A DNA stretch of 8,589 nt from Candidatus Methanoperedens sp. (GTDB lineage: Archaea; Halobacteriota; Methanosarcinia; Methanosarcinales; Methanoperedenaceae): NCBI GenBank assembly GCA_026552835.1, contig JAPMTY010000130.1, positions 1-8,589 of the forward strand, given 5' to 3'. Every line of letters starts with the position of its first letter. The first letter of the stretch is position 1. This document shows positions 1-7,187 of this stretch, one piece after another. The notes below the pieces were generated by a model, which saw only the letters and a program-made list of their open reading frames with translations, made no database searches and had not been told where the DNA came from. A program made the translations under genes and the position numbers.

Positions 1-378
1 AAACGTTTTATGATACTTGTATTTCAGGTGCAAATCAGAAGTGGCAATAAAAATGCTCACGAAATCAACATCACACTTGAGCGCAACATCAACATCCTTT
101 GCAACCGAACGCGCGAGGCAGCATATCCTGGCATCAAGCCCAAGATGCGCAATCTCACGCACCGTGGCTTCCTCAGCCTTTGAGACAACCGGGAATCCCG
201 CTTCAATCACTTCAATCCCGATGCTGTCAAGTTTTTCTGCGATTGCGATCTTCTCTTCTTTAGAAAAAGCAACACCTGGCGTCTGCTCCCCGTCCCTTAA
301 CGTCACATCGCATATCTCTATATCCCCGGGTTTTGATTTAATATACTGCATCAAAGTGTTTTTAGAGTAATCGCTCAT
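1..378 (-). CDS. 2-isopropylmalate / citramalate / homocitrate synthase family protein, N-terminal part
   Basis: Only the first 126 codons are present; the gene runs off the left edge. The start is ATG at 378-376. I read residues 20-33 as EICDVTLRDGEQTP, the active-site signature of the HMGL-like (DRE-TIM) barrel, in which the Arg, Asp and Glu of RDGE bind the keto acid and metal. It is followed by the family-typical IEAGFP segment and by IATSDLHLKYK near the break. Members condense acetyl-CoA with a 2-keto acid in leucine (LeuA), isoleucine (CimA) or coenzyme B/2-oxosuberate (AksA) synthesis. The specificity determinants and the C-terminal regulatory domain lie mostly outside the window, so I do not assign one of these names. 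The IEAGFP and FIATS-type wording seems closer to LeuA/AksA than to CimA, but that is from memory. It lies 75 bases downstream of rfcL on the same strand and probably has its own promoter. Confidence 0.9.
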   Translation of the reverse strand, partial: MSDYSKNTLMQYIKSKPGDIEICDVTLRDGEQTPGVAFSKEEKIAIAEKLDSIGIEVIEAGFPVVSKAEEATVREIAHLGLDARICCLARSVAKDVDVALKCDVDFVSIFIATSDLHLKYKYHKTF

Positions 379-453
379 ATTAATCAGATTTAATTAACCA
401 TGTATAATAATTACTTATAGCTTTCCATTTTATACATTACTTTCCGAATATAT
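379..453 (-). promoter_or_regulatory. Probable promoter of the isopropylmalate-synthase-like gene
   Basis: This is an AT-rich gap between the rfcL stop and the next minus-strand start. On the minus strand TATAAAAT (positions 434-427), preceded by purine-rich GGAAAG, is a good archaeal TATA/BRE match and would start transcription near 404, giving a leader of about 26 bases. A second candidate, TTATTATAC around 409-401, would give a leaderless message. No strong Shine-Dalgarno sequence precedes the ATG. Choosing between the two boxes needs transcript-start data. Confidence 0.4.
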
Positions 454-1890
454 TCAAAAATCAAACAGCGAACTCTGCGATTTAACCTCTTTTTTCTCCT
501 CTTTCTTAATATTAACTTCAGGTTCTTCCTCTTCAGTTTCGTCACTCTCTATGTCAGGTTTCTGGCTCTTTGTGCCAAATCCCCCGAAAACCTCCACCTC
601 ATGCTCGACTTGAGCTTCCCTCAAAGCCCTGGCTTCCTCATAAATTTTCTGGATTTTTTTGGTCACGGACTTAGATTCGGTAAGGAAAGCTATCTCTTCA
701 GGTTCAAGAGCGAGCAAAGCAGCCACAAGTGGGGCAGATTCTTCATCATTTAGCATCATCCTGAAAAAAGGAAATAATTGGGAGCGTGTATAACTCATCG
801 AAACATGGCAGTATGTCCCGATTTTCTTGGCAGTTGAATCCCTGACCATCCTCATGCCCTTTGTCTGCCCGAGCTTCCTCCAGAGCGATGGCGGCTGGTA
901 CTTCACAAAACCGGTGTAGCGGTGCGACCGTGCAACAACAATCCCTGCGGTCATGAGCACGCCTGCATATCTCCACATGTTATAATTCTGTCTTCTTTTG
1001 ACCCTGCCCAAAAAAACAGAAGCCCTTCCAAGGTAATGATATCCGTCTTCAAGGTCATTTGCCCCGGTATATTCAACCGGAAGATTTTCATCCACCCACT
1101 GTATCAAATCCTCAGGATTCTCATCAAGATGAAAAGTGGCATCATGGGCTTCACGTATATTTGTTCCTTTAAAAATTTTTACAAGAACCTTGAATATATT
1201 CTCTTTGCTGTCCCGCTCGCCTGTGGTTATCTCGCTGATTTCCAGAGTGTTTTTCCCCTGTGCGATTGCCTGCAGGTCGTTTATGGCGCTTCGCAAATCC
1301 CCGTTGGCGTTCTCCGCGATTTTCTCAATTACCCCGAGTCCACACTTAACGCCTTCCGCTTCTGCAATTCTTTTAAGCGCCGGTATCATGGAACGCGACA
1401 TTACTGAATTGAACTGGATTGGCTTGCAGGCGGTTCGCAAACCTGCTGACATATCATATAATTCATTTGCAATAAGAATGATGGGGTGACTGGTTTTCTT
1501 TATCAGTTCAAGGATTGCCCGTTCCCCGCCCCTGTCAGCCGTGCCGTGGATATTGTCAGCTTCGTCCATTATGATAAGCCGTTTCATGTTGCTCCCGTCA
1601 AGCGTGCTCATCCGGGAGGCCGAACCTGCCACTTTTTCGATGATATCCGCAGTGCGCTGGTCACTGGCGTTCAATTCAATGACCTCCCATCCCATATCGT
1701 GCGCCAGCGCATGGGCTGTAGTGGTTTTTCCTATCCCTGCCCTTCCATAAAGCACCACCGCCCTATCTTGCGGTGTCCCATGCACCCACGCCTCTGCCCA
1801 TTTTTTAAGCTCCTCAACTGCCTTATTGTGCCCCACTACCTCAGAAAGTGTCTGCGGGCGGTATTTTTCTGTCCAGTCAAGAGAGTTCAT
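454..1890 (-). CDS. rfcL: Replication factor C large subunit (clamp loader)
   Basis: The 478-residue AAA+ ATPase is the large subunit of the archaeal clamp loader. With RFC small subunits it opens the PCNA ring and loads it on primed DNA. The opening WTEKYRPQTLSEVVG is the RFC box typical of the family. Walker A is GRAGIGKT at 49-56, Walker B LIIMDEAD at 105-112, the sensor-1 region ILIANE at 138-143, and the sensor-2 region GDLRSAINDLQ at 197-207. The collar region follows to about residue 425. Then comes a highly charged Glu/Lys linker and a terminal QSSLFDF (472-478), a PCNA-interacting (PIP-box) peptide as found at the end of other archaeal large subunits. Length and domain order are normal. 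No small-subunit gene is in the window. The start at 1890 gives the expected N-terminus, and a TATA-like box about 31 bases upstream predicts an almost leaderless message. Confidence 0.97.
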   Translation of the reverse strand: MNSLDWTEKYRPQTLSEVVGHNKAVEELKKWAEAWVHGTPQDRAVVLYGRAGIGKTTTAHALAHDMGWEVIELNASDQRTADIIEKVAGSASRMSTLDGSNMKRLIIMDEADNIHGTADRGGERAILELIKKTSHPIILIANELYDMSAGLRTACKPIQFNSVMSRSMIPALKRIAEAEGVKCGLGVIEKIAENANGDLRSAINDLQAIAQGKNTLEISEITTGERDSKENIFKVLVKIFKGTNIREAHDATFHLDENPEDLIQWVDENLPVEYTGANDLEDGYHYLGRASVFLGRVKRRQNYNMWRYAGVLMTAGIVVARSHRYTGFVKYQPPSLWRKLGQTKGMRMVRDSTAKKIGTYCHVSMSYTRSQLFPFFRMMLNDEESAPLVAALLALEPEEIAFLTESKSVTKKIQKIYEEARALREAQVEHEVEVFGGFGTKSQKPDIESDETEEEEPEVNIKKEEKKEVKSQSSLFDF

Positions 1891-1947
1891 GGTTTACCGT
1901 AGTTCAACCTGTATTCCTTAAATACATATCTTTTCATTAAACTCTTG
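1891..1947. promoter_or_regulatory. Divergent promoter region of rfcL and the MFS gene with one shared TATA-like element
   Basis: Only 57 bases separate the two starts. The single obvious TATA-like element is CTTAAATAC at 1917-1925, which reads as TATTTAAG on the minus strand. Its centre (about 1921) is 27 bases before the MFS ATG at 1948 and 31 bases before the rfcL ATG at 1890. With the usual archaeal spacing of about 26 bases both messages would begin at or within about 5 bases of their start codons. No Shine-Dalgarno sequence is visible for either gene, which fits leaderless translation. Confidence 0.45.
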
Positions 1948-3042
1948 ATGAGACTCAACGCTGTCCAGTTTTTTATCAATACAGCCGTGATGATGTCCAG
2001 CCTTTTCATACCCGTACTTGCACAGAACATGGGCGCCTCGGGTACGGAGATTGGTATAATTGGGGCAGTTTACGGCGCAGCGTTATTCATTTCAACATAT
2101 ATCTTCAGCAGGGCAGCGGATTCATATCCGCCAAAGACGCTGTTGTATGCAGGTTTCGCAAGTGCAGCCGTGACTTTTTTCCTCCAGGTTTTTGCGTACG
2201 ACCCGCTCAGCCTTGCTGTAATTCGCGCCCTTGCCGGCTTCAGCGTTGGGGTTTATCCCGCGGTACTTATGCTCTATGTTTACAACTTAAGGCGCAGCAT
2301 CGGGAAGTTCAGCTCTTTCATGCCCCTGGGCTGGGCTGTGGGGAATCTGCTTGCGGGAATAATCGCAGTTTATTGGCAGATTTTTTCCATTGCATCTTTG
2401 CTGTTTGCTGCGTCCTTCTTAATCACATTGACGCTGCCAGTTACGCCAGATATAGGAGTACGTACAAAAAAGAAAACAGATTATTTTTCCAAAGATATCC
2501 TGAAAAAGAACTGGAACATATATTTTGGATTTTTCCTGCGACAAATTGGGGCAAACAATGTATGGGTGGTTTTTCCACTATATCTTTTGAGCCTTGGGGC
2601 AAATGATTTGTGGGTCGGGATAATTTATTCATTGAATCCGACCATGCAATTTTTCATCATGAGAAGGCTTGACAATTATAAAACCGCATCTCTCATTCAT
2701 GCTGGGGATTTGCTATCAGCCGCTGCTTTTATTGCACTCATACCGCTCACGATTTACTACCAGTCTGTTGTTGGAATGGTATTGATTGCCTTTTCATATT
2801 CCTTTCTGTACGTTGGTTCAATGCGTGAGCTGATTGAAACAAACGAGGAAAAAGGCGCTGCAGCAGGATTGCTCAACACATCGATTGCATTTGCAACAAT
2901 AATAGGTTCGCTTGTAGGCGGTATTATCCTTCAATATTATGGTTTCAAGGCAGTTATGGTAGCGGGAGCATTCTTTGCTTTACTGGGTTATGCAGTCATG
3001 CAGTTGGCCGGTAGTTCAGGCAAACATCAAAAAAATTCCTGA
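1948..3042 (+). CDS. Major facilitator superfamily transporter
   Basis: The 364-residue integral membrane protein has about 12 hydrophobic segments (roughly 5-26, 35-55, 64-83, 86-110, 120-141, 143-165, 190-215, 220-240, 249-268, 270-290, 305-328, 330-352). A charged cytoplasmic loop at about 166-190 (rich in Lys) splits the two six-helix halves as in the MFS fold. The helix 2-3 loop, [14 protein letters not shown], is a degenerate form of MFS motif A. The substrate cannot be read from the sequence; it could be a drug, sugar or metabolite exporter. At 364 residues it is short for the family, with very short loops. I prefer ATG 1948 to the TTG three bases upstream because ATG is the stronger codon and matches the leaderless prediction. 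It is divergent from rfcL, and its last 47 bases overlap the 3' end of guaAA in antisense. Confidence 0.85.
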   Translation: MRLNAVQFFINTAVMMSSLFIPVLAQNMGASGTEIGIIGAVYGAALFISTYIFSRAADSYPPKTLLYAGFASAAVTFFLQVFAYDPLSLAVIRALAGFSVGVYPAVLMLYVYNLRRSIGKFSSFMPLGWAVGNLLAGIIAVYWQIFSIASLLFAASFLITLTLPVTPDIGVRTKKKTDYFSKDILKKNWNIYFGFFLRQIGANNVWVVFPLYLLSLGANDLWVGIIYSLNPTMQFFIMRRLDNYKTASLIHAGDLLSAAAFIALIPLTIYYQSVVGMVLIAFSYSFLYVGSMRELIETNEEKGAAAGLLNTSIAFATIIGSLVGGIILQYYGFKAVMVAGAFFALLGYAVMQLAGSSGKHQKNS

Positions 3043-3571
3043 GAAGGTCGTTTCCCCGCTCGGTATGAGAGACTTCGGGATGCCACTGGACGCCGTACAG
3101 CGGTTTTGTCCTGTGTTTCATAGCTTCAACTTCGCAGATGCCGGAGCGGGCAAGTTTTATAAAATCCGGCGGGAGGGAGCACACCTCATCCGCATGTGAC
3201 GCCCACACTTTTGTTCTTGGACCAATGCCTTTTAGAATATCATTTTCCTCGATTACTTCTATCTCGACTGCAGCATAACCACCATAAGTGCCTTTGCCTA
3301 CAGCGCCTCCGTAAGCCTGCGCCATAACCTGGTGGCCGAGGCAGATGCCGAGAATTGGCAGGTCAAGTTCTTTGACATACAGGCTGCAATTACCGGCGCG
3401 CTCAAGCGTTGGACCGCCGCTGAGAATAAGCCCATCGGGTTCTTTTGCGAGTATTTCTTCTATGGTAGAAGTGTTCTTCATCAGCTCTGCTTCCTGCTCA
3501 AGGTCTCTCACGGCGCGGTGAATAAGGTGGCATGTTTGCCCGTAGTTGTTGATGACAATGAGCTTTACCAT
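2996..3571 (-). CDS. guaAA: GMP synthase, glutamine amidotransferase subunit A
   Basis: The 191-residue class I glutamine amidotransferase releases ammonia from glutamine for the separate ATP-pyrophosphatase subunit (GuaAB), which converts XMP to GMP. In most archaea the two halves are separate genes, and the length matches subunit A. The catalytic triad is visible: Cys77 in GICLGHQ, then His164 and Glu166 in [10 protein letters not shown]. The oxyanion-type LSGGP motif is at 50-54. I chose ATG 3571, giving the usual [12 protein letters not shown] beginning, rather than the in-frame ATG at 3595, which would overlap the upstream gene and add eight unusual residues. It is the last gene of the serA operon; its ATG lies one base after the upstream stop, suggesting coupled translation. 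The synthetase subunit is not in this window. The 3' end overlaps the convergent MFS gene. Confidence 0.95.
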   Translation of the reverse strand: MVKLIVINNYGQTCHLIHRAVRDLEQEAELMKNTSTIEEILAKEPDGLILSGGPTLERAGNCSLYVKELDLPILGICLGHQVMAQAYGGAVGKGTYGGYAAVEIEVIEENDILKGIGPRTKVWASHADEVCSLPPDFIKLARSGICEVEAMKHRTKPLYGVQWHPEVSHTERGNDLLRNFFDVCLNYRPTA

Positions 3572-3572
3572 A

Positions 3573-3758
3573 TCACTTATCCGGGATTTCAGCAAGTTTT
3601 AATCCCACGGTTCCCATAATTACAAGAAATACCAGTAAAGCTGCCGCATAGCCATAACCGGGCGATGCCGGTATTATAAGCGTTACAGCAGCAATTAAAA
3701 TAATAAATACCGCCACAGAAGCAATGGATAGAATGATTTCAAGAGCTTTTTTTTTCAT
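3573..3758 (-). CDS. Small two-helix membrane protein of unknown function
   Basis: I do not recognise the family of this 61-residue protein. A short basic start (MKKKALE) leads into two hydrophobic segments, about residues 8-30 and 36-54, joined by a Pro/Gly turn (PASPGYGY). It ends with a short polar tail (LKLAEIPDK). The positive-inside rule would put both ends in the cytoplasm. It lies between serA and guaAA with gaps of 3 and 1 bases, so it is almost certainly co-transcribed and probably translationally coupled; no separate Shine-Dalgarno sequence is visible. This packing between two real genes is the main reason to believe it is expressed. A role in serine or GMP synthesis cannot be inferred from position alone. 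Confidence 0.72.
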   Translation of the reverse strand: MKKKALEIILSIASVAVFIILIAAVTLIIPASPGYGYAAALLVFLVIMGTVGLKLAEIPDK

Positions 3759-3761
3759 AAC

Positions 3762-5330
3762 TTATAAAACCACTAATTTTGCATCGATTATGCCCTCAAC
3801 AGCCCTTATCTCATCAAGAATCCCGTCATCCACTTCGCTATCTACATTGAGCACCATTATTGCTTCGCCTCCCATTTTTAGCCTGCCCACCTGCATTCCC
3901 GCGATATTGATATTGTTCTTCCCGAGTATCATGCAGCACGGTCCTATGATATTGGGATGGTCTTCATGTTTAGCCACTATCATATAGCCGGTTGGGACTA
4001 TATCAATGCGGTAAGAGTCTATCTGAATAATACGCGGTTCCTTACCTATAATGGAGCCGCTCACTAATTTTTCATAGGATTTCTTGCTTAATTTGACAGA
4101 TATCTGGCTTGGATAACCTTCAGAAGTCTTTGATTTGCTCTCTGTGATTTTTATCTTGCGCTCTTTCGCAATCGTGGGAGCGTTCACATAATTCACAGCC
4201 GACCCGAGCACGGGTTCAAGCAGCCCCTTCAACAGTGCAAGCGTTATGGGCGCCAGATTCTTATCTGCGATTTCACCGCTGTAGGTTATTTCCACCTTTT
4301 CATAATTGCCCATGAGCTGCGTGCCAAGCTTTCCCATCTTTTCAGCAAGAGGCAGATACGGCTCGATTATCTGCATAACGTCGGGTTTGACATAAGGCAT
4401 GTTAATGGCGTTTTTCACAGGAAGGCCTTTCAAGGCATTAACTATCTGTTCGGCTACCGAAACTGCCACATTAATCTGAGCTTCCTCTGTCGATGCGCCA
4501 AGGTGCGGTGTCATGATAACGCGGTCAAGTTCAAGGAGCGGATTTTCAAATGGCGGCTCCTTGGTGAAAACATCGATTGCTGCGCCGCTTACGATTCCGT
4601 CTTTAACAGCTTGTGCAAGCGCCTCTTCGTTAATTATACCACCTCGTGCGCAATTAATAAGCCGCACACCTTTTTTCGCGATCGCAAATTCCTTGCTGCT
4701 GATAAGGTCTTTTGTCTCTTTGGTAAGAGGTGTATGCACGGTAATATAATCGGCACGCCTGACAATATCCTCTACCGTTGTCAGCTCAACTCCGAGTTCA
4801 GCGGCTCTCTCCTGCGATATGAACGGATCATAAGCAAGGATTTTCATCTCCATTCCCTGCGCCCTTTTTGACACTTCTGCCCCGATTCTCCCAAGGCCGA
4901 CAACTCCCAGCACCTTTCCGCGAACCTCAACGCCCATGAACTTTTTCCGGTCCCATTTCTTGCTCTTTAACGAGGCATTCGCCTGGGGGATATTCCTTGA
5001 CATCGCCATCATCATGGCTATTGTGTGCTCGGCTGCGGAGATGGTGTTGCCTTCGGGCGCATTCACTACGATAATTCCCTTTTCTGTCGCTGTATTAACA
5101 TCAATATTATCCACGCCAACGCCGGCGCGGCCTATAATTTTGAGTTTCTTGCCCGCATTAATGACGTCTTTTGTCACCTGGGTTTCACTGCGGACGATGA
5201 GGGCTTCATAATTTCCTATGCGTTTAATTAATTCAGCAGGAGGAAGTCCTGTTGCAATATCAACATCAAATTCTTTTTTTAATATTTCGATGCCCTGATC
5301 GGATATAGGGTCGCTTACAAGTATTTTCAC
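3762..5330 (-). CDS. serA: D-3-phosphoglycerate dehydrogenase
   Basis: The 522-residue enzyme oxidises 3-phosphoglycerate to 3-phosphohydroxypyruvate with NAD, the first step of serine synthesis. It is the long form: a split substrate-binding domain around a Rossmann domain with VGLGRIG (about 144-150), then an intervening ASB-type domain (about 315-445), and a C-terminal ACT domain (about 449-522) containing HPNIIGPCC, a likely site of serine feedback. The catalytic Arg229 (NCARGG), Glu258 (TKEPP) and His276 (TPHLGAS) have the spacing normal for the family. I start it at GTG 5330 (MKILVSDPIS) rather than GTG 5339, because a Shine-Dalgarno sequence GGTGAT sits 4 bases before 5330 and overlaps the upstream GTG. 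It heads a three-gene operon with the small membrane protein and guaAA. Confidence 0.96.
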   Translation of the reverse strand: MKILVSDPISDQGIEILKKEFDVDIATGLPPAELIKRIGNYEALIVRSETQVTKDVINAGKKLKIIGRAGVGVDNIDVNTATEKGIIVVNAPEGNTISAAEHTIAMMMAMSRNIPQANASLKSKKWDRKKFMGVEVRGKVLGVVGLGRIGAEVSKRAQGMEMKILAYDPFISQERAAELGVELTTVEDIVRRADYITVHTPLTKETKDLISSKEFAIAKKGVRLINCARGGIINEEALAQAVKDGIVSGAAIDVFTKEPPFENPLLELDRVIMTPHLGASTEEAQINVAVSVAEQIVNALKGLPVKNAINMPYVKPDVMQIIEPYLPLAEKMGKLGTQLMGNYEKVEITYSGEIADKNLAPITLALLKGLLEPVLGSAVNYVNAPTIAKERKIKITESKSKTSEGYPSQISVKLSKKSYEKLVSGSIIGKEPRIIQIDSYRIDIVPTGYMIVAKHEDHPNIIGPCCMILGKNNINIAGMQVGRLKMGGEAIMVLNVDSEVDDGILDEIRAVEGIIDAKLVVL

Positions 5331-5334
5331 TGTT

Positions 5335-5340
5335 ATCACC
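5335..5340 (-). promoter_or_regulatory. Shine-Dalgarno sequence that fixes the serA start
   Basis: On the minus strand GGTGAT is followed by AACA and then GTG at 5330. It matches the core of the 16S anti-Shine-Dalgarno complement, and the 4-base spacing supports GTG 5330. The alternative GTG at 5339 lies inside this element and so could not use it. Confidence 0.6.
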
Positions 5341-5424
5341 GGATAAGTCGGTTAATATGACTAATAGCATTTCAGCTTTTCGTTAAAGCTTAGATATTTC
5401 AGCCATGAAGTTAAAGAAAGAGTA
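5341..5424. promoter_or_regulatory. Divergent promoter region of serA and arfC
   Basis: This AT-rich region separates two divergent genes. On the plus strand TTAGATATTT (5390-5399) is a TATA-like box about 31 bases before the arfC ATG, predicting a very short leader. On the minus strand AGCTTTAACG (5390-5381) could be the serA box, giving a leader of about 29 bases that would contain the Shine-Dalgarno sequence. CATATTAAC (5359-5351) is an alternative, but it would start transcription at the start codon and lose that site. All box assignments are pattern matches only. Confidence 0.35.
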
Positions 5425-6105
5425 ATGCCAGCCGAACGACCATTCGTATTCATCAACGCTGCCATGAGTGCGGACGGGAAAATCGCAACGATAGAGCGAA
5501 AGCAGACGAGGATTTCAGGAAGCCTTGATTTTGACCGCATGGATGAACTGAGGGCGTCATCCGATGCCGTGATGGTTGGGATTGGGACAGTGCTTTCGGA
5601 TAACCCGAGCCTCACCGTAAAATCAAAAGAACGCAGGGAAAAGAGGCGTAAAGACGGGAAAGATGAGAATCCTGTAAGAATCGTGGTGGACAGCTTAGCA
5701 AGAACGTCCATAGATGCCGATATTTTCAAGAAAGGTGAGGGGAAAAAGATATTTGTCGTGACAGAATCGGCGCCGGAGAAAAAAGTAAAGCAGCTTTCGG
5801 AACATGCTGAAATTATTATTTCAGGTGAAAAAAGCGTTGACCTTGGAAAGCTCCTTTTTGAATTAAAAGCGCGCGGCATCAACCGCCTGATGGTTGAGGG
5901 CGGAGCGACATTGAACTGGGGGCTTGTATCAGCGGGACTTGTGGATGAGATTTATACTTTTATCGGCAACATCATTATCGGGGGCAAAACAGCACCCACG
6001 CTTGTGGATGGTGAGGGATTCATGAGCGATTTTTACAGTCTTTCGCTCATTTCCTGCGAGAAACTGGAGGATGGGGTTCTCGTCAGGTGGAAAGTCCAGA
6101 ATTAA
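5425..6105 (+). CDS. arfC: 2,5-diamino-6-ribosylamino-4(3H)-pyrimidinone 5'-phosphate reductase
   Basis: The 226-residue protein is of the RibD C-terminal/dihydrofolate-reductase-like fold. In archaea this NADPH-dependent enzyme reduces the ribosyl group of the early riboflavin intermediate before deamination; the ribityl product also feeds the deazaflavin (F420) route. The opening RPFVFINAAMSADGKIA (5-21) and DAVMVGIGTVLSDNPSL (47-63) are family hallmarks, and LMVEGGATLNWGLVSAGLVDE (155-175) is the nucleotide-binding C-terminal signature. The length equals that of the archaeal stand-alone reductase, and there is no deaminase domain, which separates it from bacterial bifunctional RibD. A very basic stretch at 66-80 (KSKERREKRRKDGKD) looks like an exposed loop. 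It has its own predicted promoter, divergent from serA, and is followed after 48 bases by the BlaI-type regulator. Confidence 0.93.
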   Translation: MPAERPFVFINAAMSADGKIATIERKQTRISGSLDFDRMDELRASSDAVMVGIGTVLSDNPSLTVKSKERREKRRKDGKDENPVRIVVDSLARTSIDADIFKKGEGKKIFVVTESAPEKKVKQLSEHAEIIISGEKSVDLGKLLFELKARGINRLMVEGGATLNWGLVSAGLVDEIYTFIGNIIIGGKTAPTLVDGEGFMSDFYSLSLISCEKLEDGVLVRWKVQN

Positions 6106-6153
6106 AAAGAACGTCCACAATCTTTAATATCCTTTACGTCAATTGTAAAACTC
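6106..6153 (+). promoter_or_regulatory. Promoter of the blaI-like operon with candidate operator
   Basis: The TATA-like TTTAATAT at 6123-6130 is centred about 27 bases before the ATG at 6154, which predicts a leaderless message. Between the box and the start lies an inverted repeat: TTTAC (6133-6137), 7 bases, GTAAA (6145-6149). This is where a repressor would block initiation. The right arm with its flank, TTGTAAA, resembles the TGTA half-sites bound by bacterial BlaI/MecI. The arms are only 5 bp, so chance is possible. Confidence 0.4.
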
Positions 6154-6513
6154 ATGGTTAAGCTTGATCAGATAAACATTTCAAACGATGGGCTCACTAA
6201 ATTCTTTAGCCCGATTGAAGCGGCAATACTGCGGGCTTTATGGAGCGGGGGAGAAATGACCACTTCAGAGCTTACTGAAAAAACAAATGTTCCATTAACG
6301 AGCGTTGCGGGAACGCTTGACAGGCTGGTCAAGGCAGGATATACGACACGGCGTACGGAGAGCGTGAATGGCAGGGTAAGGTATGTGTACGAACCCGCTT
6401 TTTCAGAGGAAGAGGCTGCAACAGAAATAACCACCAAGATATTGGATAGTCTTGTAGATGCATTCGGGCCCCTTGCGCGCGAGAATTTCTCAAAATACAG
6501 TGATAAAAAATGA
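6154..6513 (+). CDS. BlaI/MecI-type winged-helix transcriptional regulator
   Basis: This is a 119-residue DNA-binding protein. Residues 18-80 form a winged helix: SPIEAAILRALWSGG (19-33) is the family's first helix with its conserved tryptophan; TTSELTEKTNVPLTSVAGTLDRLVKAGYTTRR (36-67) contains the recognition helix; and the wing is RVRYVYEP (74-81). A C-terminal helical part (84-119) would dimerise, as in BlaI and MecI. The length matches that family (about 120-130). It forms an operon with a membrane metallopeptidase through an ATGA overlap, the same partnership as BlaI with BlaR1, so I infer it represses its own operon and perhaps htpX until it is inactivated. No beta-lactamase or PBP gene is nearby, so the signal must be something else. 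A generic MarR/PadR-like regulator is the alternative. Confidence 0.82.
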   Translation: MVKLDQINISNDGLTKFFSPIEAAILRALWSGGEMTTSELTEKTNVPLTSVAGTLDRLVKAGYTTRRTESVNGRVRYVYEPAFSEEEAATEITTKILDSLVDAFGPLARENFSKYSDKK

Positions 6514-7187
6514 ATATATCGGCTGAACTAAACTGCATCGGGATTTGCCTGAAGCTGTCGGATTTTGCTCCTATTATAGCGCTTTTGGTTGTTATTTCAA
6601 TCTCTTTGCTTTCAGCGAGCATTATGCTCAAAAAACCGAAACAGAGGCTTATGACATTCGTTTCAGCCCAAATCCTGAGCCTGATGGCAATAGTAGCCAC
6701 ATTTTACCTCATGAAATGCAGTGAAATGCTAACCCTTTATGTTTCTCTGGCTTATTTGGTTATTTCCACAGTATTAATATTCGGGGTTCTGCGGTACTAT
6801 GACAGGATATTGATCAAGCGCCTTGATGCAAAACCGGCGGCCAGCATGATGGAATGGGTAGAGGATTTTGTAGGCAGGTTCGTAACCGCCAGGGTCTATT
6901 ATTTTGATTCTGCAATACCCAGGGCTTTTGCAGCCGGGCGGTCGATTTTCGTCTCGATTGGACTTCTTGAGATGCTGGATGATAATGAGTTAAAAGCTGT
7001 TTTGGCGCATGAAGCATGGCATATCCGGCAGAATACAGGAGCGCCGTACTTTATGAGGCATGCGTTAATGGCCTTTTCATCATCGGAATCCGAACTTGAA
7101 AGCAGGGCTGACCGCTTTGCCGCTGAAATAGCAGGAAGTGCTGCACTTTCGTCTGCGCGCAATAAGGTTGATAAAGTATTTATCTAA
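6510..7187 (+). CDS. Compact membrane metallopeptidase of the M56 (BlaR1-like) / M48 type
   Basis: The 225-residue protein has three N-terminal membrane segments (about 20-40, 48-68, 74-95) and then a zinc protease domain. The motif HEAWH at 167-171 supplies two zinc-binding histidines and the catalytic Glu168; Glu197 in ESRAD is the probable third ligand. Upstream, AIPRAFAAGRSIFVSIGLLEML (135-156) is the usual strand region before the motif in M48 and M56 peptidases. Bacterial BlaR1 is about 600 residues with an extracellular penicillin-sensor domain; here nothing follows the protease domain, so this is a minimal form. Its ATG overlaps the regulator's TGA, with AGTGAT 5 bases before the start as a likely ribosome-binding site. 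By position it is a candidate to inactivate the regulator by cleavage, which is inference. It could instead be an M48 paralogue of the adjacent HtpX. Confidence 0.8.
   Translation: MNISAELNCIGICLKLSDFAPIIALLVVISISLLSASIMLKKPKQRLMTFVSAQILSLMAIVATFYLMKCSEMLTLYVSLAYLVISTVLIFGVLRYYDRILIKRLDAKPAASMMEWVEDFVGRFVTARVYYFDSAIPRAFAAGRSIFVSIGLLEMLDDNELKAVLAHEAWHIRQNTGAPYFMRHALMAFSSSESELESRADRFAAEIAGSAALSSARNKVDKVFI

Noticed and set aside
17..370. Plus-strand open frame of 117 codons
   Set aside because: It lies antisense to the isopropylmalate-synthase-like gene, whose minus-strand product has clear family motifs; the plus-strand product is low-complexity Ser/Ala-rich.
446..455. Perfect palindrome GAATATATTC at the end of rfcL
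   Set aside because: Ten bases of AT-rich palindrome occur easily by chance, and it overlaps the stop codon without forming a useful hairpin.
922..1902. Several plus-strand open frames within rfcL
   Set aside because: All are antisense to the well-supported rfcL reading frame and have no recognisable domains.
3569..3595. ATG 3595 as the guaAA start
   Set aside because: It would add eight residues not expected in the family and overlap the small membrane protein gene by 23 bases; ATG 3571 follows that stop by one base.
5328..5339. GTG 5339 as the serA start
   Set aside because: It overlaps the Shine-Dalgarno sequence GGTGAT, which is correctly spaced for GTG 5330, and the shorter protein has the usual N-terminus.
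5361..5882. Minus-strand open frame of 173 codons opposite arfC
   Set aside because: arfC on the plus strand has complete family motifs and normal length; the opposite frame is Ser/Phe/Leu-rich shadow sequence.
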